Shown here: one piece after another, positions 15,989 through 23,945 of the stretch
Position numbering within the stretch: the first letter of the stretch is position 1
How the letters are laid out: each line of letters opens with the position of its first letter
NCBI GenBank assembly: GCA_965659675.1
Contig: CBFHWY010000030.1
Location: 1 to 30,308, forward strand
From: CBFHWY01 sp965659675
GTDB lineage: Bacteria; Bacteroidota; Bacteroidia; Flavobacteriales_G; Salibacteraceae
Length of the DNA stretch: 30,308 bases
Direction: 5' to 3'
Position numbers and translations under genes: made by a program
Notes under the pieces: generated by a model
Told to the model about the DNA's origin: nothing
Seen by the model: only the letters and a program-made list of their open reading frames with translations
Database searches by the model: none

Positions 15989-16984
15989 ATGGGAAAAACT
16001 AAAGTTGCCATAAATGGCCTTGGAAGGATCGGAAGAAATCTTCTGAAACTATTACTGCAGGAAGAGCAATTGGAAATTGTTGCTGTGAACGATCTCGCTA
16101 GCGCAGAAACGCTTGCTCATCTCATCAAGTACGACTCGATTCATGGTCGTTTTAATGGTGAAATTAAAAGTGAGGAGAACAGCTTGATCATTAATGGCAA
16201 AAAGATCAACTACTACTCTGAACGAGACCCGGAGCATCTTCCCTGGAAGGAATTATCCGTTGATATAGTTGCCGAATGTACGGGGCTTTTCAGAACGGCT
16301 GACACCATGAATAAGCACATCATTGCAGGGGCAAAAAAAGTGGTGCTATCTGCCCCAGCTAAAGGAGAGGTAAAATCAGTTGTACTTGGCGTAAACGATC
16401 ATATTTTAGATGGCTCTGAAAGCATACTTTCCAATGCTTCGTGTACGACCAATTGTGCCGCTCCAATGGTCAAGGTGCTTGATGAACTGGTTGGAATAGA
16501 AGATGCCTACATCACCACCATACATTCTTACACTTCTGATCAACGCCTACATGACGCCCCACACTCCGACCTCAGAAGAGCCAGGGCAGCCGCCATGTCG
16601 ATCGTACCCACTACAACTGGTGCGGCCAAGGCCATCACCAAGATCTTCCCACACCTCGATGGCAAAATGGGAGGCTGTGGTATTCGTGTTCCCGTTCCTG
16701 ATGGCTCTTTGACCGATATTTCCTGTATCGTGAATCGAGACACCTCGATAGAAGAAGTGAACGAGGCCTTTAAAAAAGCAGCTCAGACTGAACTAAAAGG
16801 CTATTTGGAGTACACTGAAGATCCTGTGGTTTCAATAGACATTGTTGGTAATCCTCACTCCTGCATATTTGATGCACAACTCACTTCTGTTTTGGGAAGA
16901 ATGGTAAAGATCGTGGGGTGGTACGATAATGAAATGGGCTACTCTAATCGATTGGCGGAGTTGATTCTTAGGCTGGCAGCTTAA
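15989..16984 (+). CDS. gapA: Glyceraldehyde-3-phosphate dehydrogenase, type I
   Basis: Oxidises glyceraldehyde-3-phosphate to 1,3-bisphosphoglycerate with NAD+ in glycolysis. The 331-residue product (from ATG 15989) shows the nucleotide-binding start INGLGRIGRN at 8-17, Asp35 in VNDLAS (consistent with NAD preference), the catalytic ASCTTNC at 150-156 with Cys152, and the activating His179. It ends with the conserved WYDNEMGYSNR. An upstream GTG at 15962 keeps the frame open, but it lies within the terminator hairpin and adds a non-family peptide, so it is rejected. The last 17 bases overlap the convergent lpxH gene. Whether it is the only GAPDH in the genome cannot be known here. Confidence 0.97.
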   Translation: MGKTKVAINGLGRIGRNLLKLLLQEEQLEIVAVNDLASAETLAHLIKYDSIHGRFNGEIKSEENSLIINGKKINYYSERDPEHLPWKELSVDIVAECTGLFRTADTMNKHIIAGAKKVVLSAPAKGEVKSVVLGVNDHILDGSESILSNASCTTNCAAPMVKVLDELVGIEDAYITTIHSYTSDQRLHDAPHSDLRRARAAAMSIVPTTTGAAKAITKIFPHLDGKMGGCGIRVPVPDGSLTDISCIVNRDTSIEEVNEAFKKAAQTELKGYLEYTEDPVVSIDIVGNPHSCIFDAQLTSVLGRMVKIVGWYDNEMGYSNRLAELILRLAA

Positions 16985-17744
16985 GCTCCTTCTCAAAAGC
17001 TTTTAACTCAAGATTGTCTCCATCAAACACCGCATAGGTATTGTAATGCAGCCACTCTCCGAGGTTAATGTATCGACTCTTTTCCCCTACTTTGAGATCG
17101 AGCGGAAGATGTCGATGACCAAAGATGAAATAATCGTAGTGATTTTTGTTTAGTTCTGCTTGACAGTACTGATACAGCCACTCCTTCTCAGCACCCTCGA
17201 AGATCTCATCAGCGGTTGCATTGGCAAGGCGGCTTTTTTGGCTGAATGATTGCGCCAACCAGATCCCAAAATTGGGATGAAGTCGGGCAAAGAGCCATTG
17301 GCACAGCTTATTGGCAAATACTTTTTTGATGAACTTGTATCCGTGATCACCCGGGCCCAATCCATCACCATGTCCGATCATGAATTTTTTTCCATTCCAC
17401 TCCCTCTCAATAGGCTCACGGTATAATTGCACACCCAGCTCATCAGGTAGGTAATCAAAGATCCACATATCGTGATTCCCTGTGAATAGGTGAATCGGAA
17501 TTCCTCGATCACTTAATTCAGCAAGTTTACCCTGCAGACGAACAAAGCCTTTTGGAATTGCGCGTTTGTACTCAAACCAGAAATCAAAAACATCACCAAC
17601 CAAAAAGATCTCTTGAGCATCTGCTTCAATAGACTCCAGCCAGCGAACGATTCGTTTCTCTCGCTCCCTACTAGGCTTTCCAGCAGGAACTCCAAGGTGA
17701 AAATCAGAAGCAAAATAGATCTTCTTTGACTCTTCTAGTTTCAA
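16968..17744 (-). CDS. lpxH: UDP-2,3-diacylglucosamine diphosphatase, LpxH type
   Basis: Metallophosphoesterase that hydrolyses UDP-2,3-diacylglucosamine to lipid X in lipid A synthesis, at the cytoplasmic face of the inner membrane. The 258-residue product has the calcineurin-fold metal motifs in order: SDFHLG with Asp14 and His16, GDVFD with Asp51, GNHD at 89-92, GHGD with His125, and FGHRH with His210 and His212. The start is a TTG that overlaps the stop of the upstream peptidase gene as TTGA. No Met occurs before the first metal motif, so a TTG start is needed. The coupling to acyl-CoA synthetase and an envelope peptidase fits an outer-membrane maintenance role. The 3' end overlaps gapA by 17 bases. 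Confidence 0.92.
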   Translation of the reverse strand: MKLEESKKIYFASDFHLGVPAGKPSREREKRIVRWLESIEADAQEIFLVGDVFDFWFEYKRAIPKGFVRLQGKLAELSDRGIPIHLFTGNHDMWIFDYLPDELGVQLYREPIEREWNGKKFMIGHGDGLGPGDHGYKFIKKVFANKLCQWLFARLHPNFGIWLAQSFSQKSRLANATADEIFEGAEKEWLYQYCQAELNKNHYDYFIFGHRHLPLDLKVGEKSRYINLGEWLHYNTYAVFDGDNLELKAFEKELKLPA

Positions 17745-20683
17745 AATTCTATTCCGTCAATTAGCTTGAATGGATTCAGCTTGTTCAAATGCAAAGTAAA
17801 ACGAATCTGTTCAGGTGAAACAAGGTAAACACCATTACCCTGATGTCCAGCCTGGGCAACAATCGGCATATAAACAGTGCATATCTCCGGTATTAAGCTG
17901 AGATATACCCCAGCATCAAAATAATTTCTGGTGTTTTCAAGTTCAGCAAGCACAAGATTTGAAAATAATCCGAGTCCAAGAATTGGAAGATCAAATTCCA
18001 CACTGACACCCAATAACTCACTTGCATTGGGACTATCTCGAAATCCTGTTTTTATGCCTCCATGGTTGAATTGACGCTGCCGCGACCAAAATGAGCTTAC
18101 CCCTGCCCTATCCAGAAATAACTGATTAAAGGCGTAATCGTAATCTCCATTCTGGCCGCTGATGTTATAATCAAAATTAGGTCCTCGTGTATTATCCCAT
18201 GTAGCTCCTAAGAACAATCTTGTTTTCAGCCTATTGCCTTTTCGATTATATGCCATTGAGGTCTGATAACTGAAATCTGTATTGAACAAACCCTCGGAAA
18301 AGGCGGAGTTAAAGACTAATCGTTGCTTGCTTTTACCATTGTCTCTATCCATCATATGACTCACGAATCCAAAAGCATCCAGCTCTTCAGTGCCATAAAA
18401 ATCAGATAACACACTATTGTATAGAACAACAGCTTCTGCCCGGCTAAAGAATTGCCATTTTGAATTGTCTTTTGCTTCATTGTGTCTGATCTCAATAAAT
18501 GGGGCTAATCTGATATAGTCCTGAATCAACAGATCATTATTTGCATCTAAAACAGGCAGAAATCCAGACCAGGAAAATCGCCGTGCATTAATTCCATACT
18601 GCAGATCAGAAAGTCCCTTTTTTAATGGTTGTTGATTCACCCGAAGCTGTGCAATACCCGTTAATCGATTTGAGTGAAATGCATACATGGGAGTGATGTT
18701 CCATTCTAGCTTCTTTTGATATAAAGCTCGATTATAGAAGTTCCATCCTATCATTGAACCATCAGCGCCATTATAGCCATAGGCAGGAAAATGATACACC
18801 TCAGACCTCTCCGGTGATTCTAATGCTCCAAGGAACTTAAACGCCAGGGGTTCGGTTGACTTAAATAAACCCGATGTTTTGACCTGATCATTCTGTTTAT
18901 TGTAATCAGGAATGCGGTTATTTGGATCGATCTTCAGCTGGTCTCCTTCGCCATTTAAGACCAATGCTCCAGCTCTTGACCATTTAGCATCGATCACCGA
19001 GTCATTTTGCAATAGGGCAACCTCTACTGGAAAATCAAGCCCTGCCTTTTGCTTCAATTTGAGCTCATGAACACCCTCTTTTGATGATTTGAGCTTGAGT
19101 TTCTGATCAAGTTTATCTGTATGCTCAAAGCTGTCAAAGAACCAGGCAAGATCTTTTCCACTTTTTTTTTCAAAGCTTGCTTTTAGATCCTCTGGCCCAG
19201 GATGCTTAAAACGCCATTCATCAAAGTAGTTTTTCAGGCATTGATCCATGGTCTCTTTACCCAGATATTCCTGGAGATAGCGAAACCAAAGTGCCGTTTT
19301 GGAATAAACGATCGCTCCATAATTTAAAGATTTATAGTCGGCACTGTGAAGCGAAATAGGTTGATCGGAGTTCCTTTTAGCACTCAGGAAATAAAGCAGT
19401 TGATGATAAGAGTAGTGTGTAAAATCCTCCAGTTGTAATGGCCTGGCCACTTTTTCAGGGATCTCAAATCCTCCGCCAGAATACTTGGTTTCCATGTATC
19501 GGATCTCACAATAGCTATTCATGCCTTCGTCCATCCAGGGATAATCACGCTCGTTCGACCCAAGCATTCCATAAAACCATTGGTGACCGGTTTCATGCAT
19601 GATCACTTGCTCGAGTAGTATATCAGAATTTGCACTACCGATGACCGTAATATTTGGATACTCCATACCCGCACCAGCGCTTAGAGCTCCCTCAACCGCG
19701 GTCATCTGATCATAAGCATAATCTCCATTCCAAAGTGAGTAATAATGAATGGCGTCGTTCAAGTATCCTGTAGCCTTTTCCCACTCTTTTCCGCCTTTTG
19801 GAGAGAACATTGCCCAGGTAGTGACCTTCCTACCTGAATTGGGTAGACTTACTTCAGATTTCATGACCCGATAGCGCTTATCACAAAACCAGGCAAAATC
19901 GTGCACATTTTCAGCCTTGAATTTTAGTGTTTTAAAATCATTGGATGATTCAGGAAATTCAGCTGTCCATTCTTCCCAGAGCTGCTTATCAGGCTTTACC
20001 GTGCTAAGTGAATCAAGCCACTGTGTTTCAGATTCTGTCATCAAGTTACCACTGGCTCCAAGAACATAGTTTAATGGCACACTGATCTCAACATCAAAGG
20101 ATCCATATTCAGAATAGAATTCACCCTGGGTAAGGTATGGCATAGCATGCCAACCTTCATCATCATAAACTGCAGGTTTAGGGTACCATTGCGTGATCTG
20201 GTATTGTTGTTCAATGTGGCCTAGTCTGGAAAGTCTACCAGAGGGAATCTTAACTCTGAATGGCGTACTCACACTGATCTTTTCCCCTGGATTCAAAGCT
20301 CGATTCAGCTTTAGCATAGCTATATCAGGTGCATCAGATTCTTGCTCCCATTCAACCGACTTTCCATCCACCTTAAAATCGAGGCTATCGATGTAACCAA
20401 TGATCTCTTCTCTCGGAAAACTCAAATCGAAGTTCCCGTCTCTGGCCAATTGTGCTTCTAGTGCCGTCCCTTTTCCCTTGTAAGCGTTAGGCCACAGATG
20501 AAAATAGAGCTCATTCAAGGTGTCCGGAGAATTGTTAACGTATTCGATCTTTTCAGTAGCATGCAGGAAATGCCCTTCATCATCAAGTCGAACTTTGATC
20601 TCATAGTTGACTTCTTGCTGAAAATACTGTGCTTCTGTTGAAAGCGACAATAAGAGAAGGAGGGTTGAAGTGATGTATCTCAA
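17741..20683 (-). CDS. M1-family zinc metallopeptidase with a long C-terminal, possibly beta-barrel, extension
   Basis: A TTG at 20683 gives 980 residues with a clean signal peptide (RYITSTLLLLLSLSTEAQ). It overlaps the stop of the acyl-CoA synthetase as TTGA. The longer frame to 20821 adds 46 charged residues within the upstream gene and is rejected. The N-terminal half has the aminopeptidase-N layout: a beta-rich domain, the GAGMEYP exopeptidase loop at 337-343, the zinc site HETGH at 363-367, and WMDEGMNSY with the third ligand Glu386. From about 610 to the final Phe980 the sequence is alternating strands with aromatic girdles and no zinc motifs, as in an outer-membrane barrel. The protein is therefore probably exported, with the peptidase in the periplasm or on the surface. 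Its substrate is unknown. Confidence 0.88.
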   Translation of the reverse strand: MRYITSTLLLLLSLSTEAQYFQQEVNYEIKVRLDDEGHFLHATEKIEYVNNSPDTLNELYFHLWPNAYKGKGTALEAQLARDGNFDLSFPREEIIGYIDSLDFKVDGKSVEWEQESDAPDIAMLKLNRALNPGEKISVSTPFRVKIPSGRLSRLGHIEQQYQITQWYPKPAVYDDEGWHAMPYLTQGEFYSEYGSFDVEISVPLNYVLGASGNLMTESETQWLDSLSTVKPDKQLWEEWTAEFPESSNDFKTLKFKAENVHDFAWFCDKRYRVMKSEVSLPNSGRKVTTWAMFSPKGGKEWEKATGYLNDAIHYYSLWNGDYAYDQMTAVEGALSAGAGMEYPNITVIGSANSDILLEQVIMHETGHQWFYGMLGSNERDYPWMDEGMNSYCEIRYMETKYSGGGFEIPEKVARPLQLEDFTHYSYHQLLYFLSAKRNSDQPISLHSADYKSLNYGAIVYSKTALWFRYLQEYLGKETMDQCLKNYFDEWRFKHPGPEDLKASFEKKSGKDLAWFFDSFEHTDKLDQKLKLKSSKEGVHELKLKQKAGLDFPVEVALLQNDSVIDAKWSRAGALVLNGEGDQLKIDPNNRIPDYNKQNDQVKTSGLFKSTEPLAFKFLGALESPERSEVYHFPAYGYNGADGSMIGWNFYNRALYQKKLEWNITPMYAFHSNRLTGIAQLRVNQQPLKKGLSDLQYGINARRFSWSGFLPVLDANNDLLIQDYIRLAPFIEIRHNEAKDNSKWQFFSRAEAVVLYNSVLSDFYGTEELDAFGFVSHMMDRDNGKSKQRLVFNSAFSEGLFNTDFSYQTSMAYNRKGNRLKTRLFLGATWDNTRGPNFDYNISGQNGDYDYAFNQLFLDRAGVSSFWSRQRQFNHGGIKTGFRDSPNASELLGVSVEFDLPILGLGLFSNLVLAELENTRNYFDAGVYLSLIPEICTVYMPIVAQAGHQGNGVYLVSPEQIRFTLHLNKLNPFKLIDGIEF

Positions 20684-22443
20684 GAGCGGTAGATTGATTC
20701 GATCAGATCTTTGTATTTCGCATTGATCACCTTTCTTTTCAGCTTTAAGGTTGGGGTCAGCTCCTCGGTTTCCACCGTCCATGGCTCCGATATCACTTCG
20801 AATTTCTTGATCTGTTCCCATTTTCCAAACCCTTTGTTATAATGATCCACTTCCTCCTGGATCCGGTCAACGAATCGCTCAGTGGTGATCACTTCTTTTA
20901 TGTCCTTAAACTCGATCTCGTGTCGACGCGCCCATTCTTCAGCAAATTCCATGCTTGGAACAATCAAGGCAGCTGGGTGCTTCTCCCCTTCTCCTATGAC
21001 CATGACCTGTTCAATAAAACGAGATTCCTTGAATTTATTTTCCATTAGCTGAGGCGCAATGTACTTTCCTCCGGAAGTTTTAAAGATCTCTTTCTTTCGA
21101 TCCGTGATCCTCAAAAAGCCATCGGCCAACTCACCAATGTCTCCAGTGTGGAACCAGCCTTCGTCATCAATCACTTCTTTCGTGAGGTCATCGCGTTTGT
21201 AGTAGCCCATCATCACATTTGGTCCCTTGACCAGGATCTCGCCATCATTGGCGATCTTCACCTGTACCCCTGATATCGGTCTTCCTACAGTACCGATTCT
21301 CACGCCATCATTTTCAGCACAGTTCACCGATACAACGGGGGAGGTTTCTGTCAAACCATAACCCTCCATAATAGGTATTCCGGCTGCAAGGAAGATTCTT
21401 GCAAGCCGTGGCTGTAATGCGGCAGAACCACTAGCAACCGCCTGAGCTCTTCCACCTAAAGCTTCTTGCCATTTACTGAAGATCAATTTTCTCGCAATGG
21501 CTAGTTGAGCGCGATAAAAGATATTCTTTCCGTGGATCTCATACTTATTCCCAACAGCAACCGCCCAGAAAAAGAGTGCTTTCTTGATGCCCGTGAGGTC
21601 AGAGCCTTTTGCGATGATCTTATCATATACCTTCTCCAGCAATCTTGGAACTGCAGTGAAAACATCGGGCTTCACCTCTCTTAGGTTGTCGCCAATGGTT
21701 TCAAGACTCTCAGCGAAATAAATGGATACCCCTGTTAGAATGTAGAGGTACATCAGCATGCGTTCATAAATATGGCATACGGGTAAAAAGCTCAATGCCG
21801 TGGCATTGGCATCCACAGGTAGCCGCTCGTTACTGGCAATTGAGTTACTTGCAATATTCCAATGCGAAAGCATGACCCCTTTTGGTGTTCCAGTAGTACC
21901 ACTGGTGTAGATGATGGTCGCCAGATCGTCAGATTTTAGCTCAGATCTTCGTTTATCTACCTCATCCTGGTCTCCATCTTTTCCCAAATCTAAAACCTCT
22001 TTCCAGTTCTTGATGCCGGGAACCTCTTCGATGATATAAAGTTCTTTTAGGCTGGGAATGTCTTTCCTAACCGCATCTACTTTATCGTAGAGTTCTTTGT
22101 CCGACACAAAACAATAAACCACCTCGGCATGGTTAAAGATGAATTTATAATCCTCTTCAGAAATCGTGGGATAAACCGGCACGTCGATGGCTCCTACCTG
22201 CAGGATTCCCAGATCGAGCATGTTCCATTCCGGACGATTGTTTGAGATCAATGCGATCTTATCTCCAGGCTGAACACCCATCTTGAACAATCCCTTGCTT
22301 ACGAGATTTGCTTTATCAATAAAATCCTGCGTACTGTGTTTTACCCATTTGCCATCTACCTTGGCGCAAAGGGCATCTTCCTGCGGAAAATGCTCAAGTT
22401 GGTAGTAGGGAATGTCAACTAAAGTTTTAATACCATCGAACAT
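20680..22443 (-). CDS. Long-chain acyl-CoA synthetase (AMP-forming)
   Basis: Activates long-chain fatty acids to acyl-CoA through an acyl-adenylate. The 587-residue protein belongs to the ANL superfamily: the phosphate loop YTSGTTGTPKG at 179-189, GYGLTETSP at 361-369, the hinge-side HTGD at 432-435, and the fatty acyl-CoA synthetase signature DRKKEIFKTSGGKYIAP at 448-464. The C-terminal domain follows and ends in IYRS. The length and the FKTSGGKYIAP form resemble the large long-chain subgroup seen in Bacteroidota and eukaryotes more than E. coli FadD. The ATG at 22443 has its own strong promoter 23 bases upstream. The stop overlaps the next gene's TTG. Likely roles are fatty-acid uptake, recycling or membrane lipid remodelling. 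Confidence 0.95.
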   Translation of the reverse strand: MFDGIKTLVDIPYYQLEHFPQEDALCAKVDGKWVKHSTQDFIDKANLVSKGLFKMGVQPGDKIALISNNRPEWNMLDLGILQVGAIDVPVYPTISEEDYKFIFNHAEVVYCFVSDKELYDKVDAVRKDIPSLKELYIIEEVPGIKNWKEVLDLGKDGDQDEVDKRRSELKSDDLATIIYTSGTTGTPKGVMLSHWNIASNSIASNERLPVDANATALSFLPVCHIYERMLMYLYILTGVSIYFAESLETIGDNLREVKPDVFTAVPRLLEKVYDKIIAKGSDLTGIKKALFFWAVAVGNKYEIHGKNIFYRAQLAIARKLIFSKWQEALGGRAQAVASGSAALQPRLARIFLAAGIPIMEGYGLTETSPVVSVNCAENDGVRIGTVGRPISGVQVKIANDGEILVKGPNVMMGYYKRDDLTKEVIDDEGWFHTGDIGELADGFLRITDRKKEIFKTSGGKYIAPQLMENKFKESRFIEQVMVIGEGEKHPAALIVPSMEFAEEWARRHEIEFKDIKEVITTERFVDRIQEEVDHYNKGFGKWEQIKKFEVISEPWTVETEELTPTLKLKRKVINAKYKDLIESIYRS

Positions 22444-22466
22444 AGCTTCTGTGATTTCTTCTTTCT

Positions 22467-22496
22467 CAAATATAGTCCAATCTGTCAGTTGGCAAA
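22467..22496 (-). promoter_or_regulatory. Promoter of the acyl-CoA synthetase gene
   Basis: On the minus strand TTTG (22496-22493) is followed by 18 bases and then TATATTTG (22474-22467), an exact -33/-7 pair. The -33 element lies in the last codons of the amidohydrolase gene. The predicted start is about 18-20 bases before the ATG at 22443. It would let the synthetase, peptidase and lpxH be expressed apart from the two genes upstream. Confidence 0.65.
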
Positions 22497-23945
22497 GACT
22501 TGCTCTCCCCTCACCCAGGTGGATCGAACTTCGATCTCTTCCATTTCAGTGGCATCCACCTTTAATGGGTTCTGATCCAAAACAATAAAGCTGCCGTCTT
22601 TATTGGGCTCAAGCGTTCCGAACTGATCTTCTTTTCGTCGAGCTAAAGCTGCCCAGGAGGTCATGCTTCGCAGGACCTGCTCATTGTTCAACTCATGACC
22701 TTGAATGCGCATTAGCTCAGCCATGGTTTTCCAGGGGTCATTGGCGGTCATTGGCATTGAAGTACCAACAGAGATCATTCGATTCTGCTCAAACAAGCGC
22801 TGTACAGGAAAATAGATCAATGAATCAGGGTATTCCAGATCCGCCTGGAACTGTTGAGGACATAAACCGGGAATAATCGTGAATTTTTTGAATGCGGGAA
22901 GATGTCTTTCTTTCATAAGGTGAGCATTTTCAATTCTCCATCTCAGATCATTCACCTCAGAAAGGAATTCTTCAGCAAGTTCAAGGGTTTGCTCAAAAGC
23001 ATAAGCGGTGAATGTGTGAAATATTACTTGTTTGCCATGCTCCTTCAACAACAATAATCTGTTTTTAAGACTCTTTTGTCCATCCCCAACATAAATGGTC
23101 ATGTAGAGATTCATTCCAAGAAGATCAAGCTGTGATACGGAATCCCTGTAATCAATGAGATACTTGAAGTTCTCGGCATTGTATGCCAAATGCACACTCA
23201 GATCCATGTCCTGAGGATTGTCCTCATAGTAGCTTTTTAAATATCTGAAAGCATCGCTTTGGAGGCCGAGGTTTGAACTGGCAATGATCCCTTGCTGAAA
23301 GCATTCTTTCTTGCCTAAGTCATGATACCTCTTAAGGTCAGAAAATATGAGCTGATCCTTCCATTCGTCTAATTTGATCAGATCTTCGCCATCAACCTGA
23401 GCCTTTTGAGTTTCCAGGTCAAATAACTTGATGCATGCACTATTGACCAGAGCTCCAAAACCCCATCGATGCTTGAGGTAAATAGGGCGCTTTGGAAACA
23501 AACTATCCAATTTCTTCAGGTCGGGCACTCCCTCATCACCAAACCAGGCTTTGGTCCAACCAAAGGCAAAAAGCACAGAATCTTTCGTATTGGTTTGCAT
23601 CTCAGTTGTCATGGAAGCCCAATTGGAATATTTCCTGAAATCATAATTCGCCAGAAGGTGGCCGTTCTCTATGAAGTACGCATGGTTATCAACCAAACCG
23701 GGCATCACTACTCTTTTCCTGGCATCCAGGATCTCTTCACCCAGATAGCGATTCATGATCTCATGCTCCGGACCTAACTCCAGGATCTTTCCATCCTTGA
23801 TGGCCATTGCCTGATAGATGGTGTTTTGCTCATCCATGCTAATGATGGTGGCATTGTGAAGAATGAGATCAGCTTGTTCGGTCTTCACACAAGCACTGAA
23901 TAAGACCAGCAGCAGTAAGGTGCTAATGATTGAGTATCTTTTCAT
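22485..23945 (-). CDS. Amidohydrolase-like (YtcJ-type) lipoprotein with a degenerate metal site
   Basis: The 486-residue protein has a lipoprotein signal with lipobox FSAC (Cys19). It then follows the Amidohydro_3/YtcJ pattern: the N-terminal small beta-domain (ADLILHNATIISMD, AMAIKDGKILELG), the start of the barrel (VVMPGLVDNHAYF), GALVNSACI at 164-172, and the C-terminal return to the small domain (FGTLEPNKDGSFIVLDQNP). Several positions expected to bind metal or catalyse differ. The HxH motif is HAY (His88, Tyr90). The E-H-A motif reads E-N-A (339-341). The catalytic Asp of GSDxP is Ser (GTSMP at 394-398). It is therefore probably not a hydrolase and may bind a ligand or partner. It overlaps the upstream membrane-protein gene by 23 bases. 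Confidence 0.8.
   Translation of the reverse strand: MKRYSIISTLLLLVLFSACVKTEQADLILHNATIISMDEQNTIYQAMAIKDGKILELGPEHEIMNRYLGEEILDARKRVVMPGLVDNHAYFIENGHLLANYDFRKYSNWASMTTEMQTNTKDSVLFAFGWTKAWFGDEGVPDLKKLDSLFPKRPIYLKHRWGFGALVNSACIKLFDLETQKAQVDGEDLIKLDEWKDQLIFSDLKRYHDLGKKECFQQGIIASSNLGLQSDAFRYLKSYYEDNPQDMDLSVHLAYNAENFKYLIDYRDSVSQLDLLGMNLYMTIYVGDGQKSLKNRLLLLKEHGKQVIFHTFTAYAFEQTLELAEEFLSEVNDLRWRIENAHLMKERHLPAFKKFTIIPGLCPQQFQADLEYPDSLIYFPVQRLFEQNRMISVGTSMPMTANDPWKTMAELMRIQGHELNNEQVLRSMTSWAALARRKEDQFGTLEPNKDGSFIVLDQNPLKVDATEMEEIEVRSTWVRGEQVFAN

Noticed and set aside
20684..20821. Longer start for the M1 peptidase within the acyl-CoA synthetase gene
   Set aside because: The extra 46 residues are charged, would bury the signal peptide, and are an out-of-frame reading of the synthetase C-terminus.
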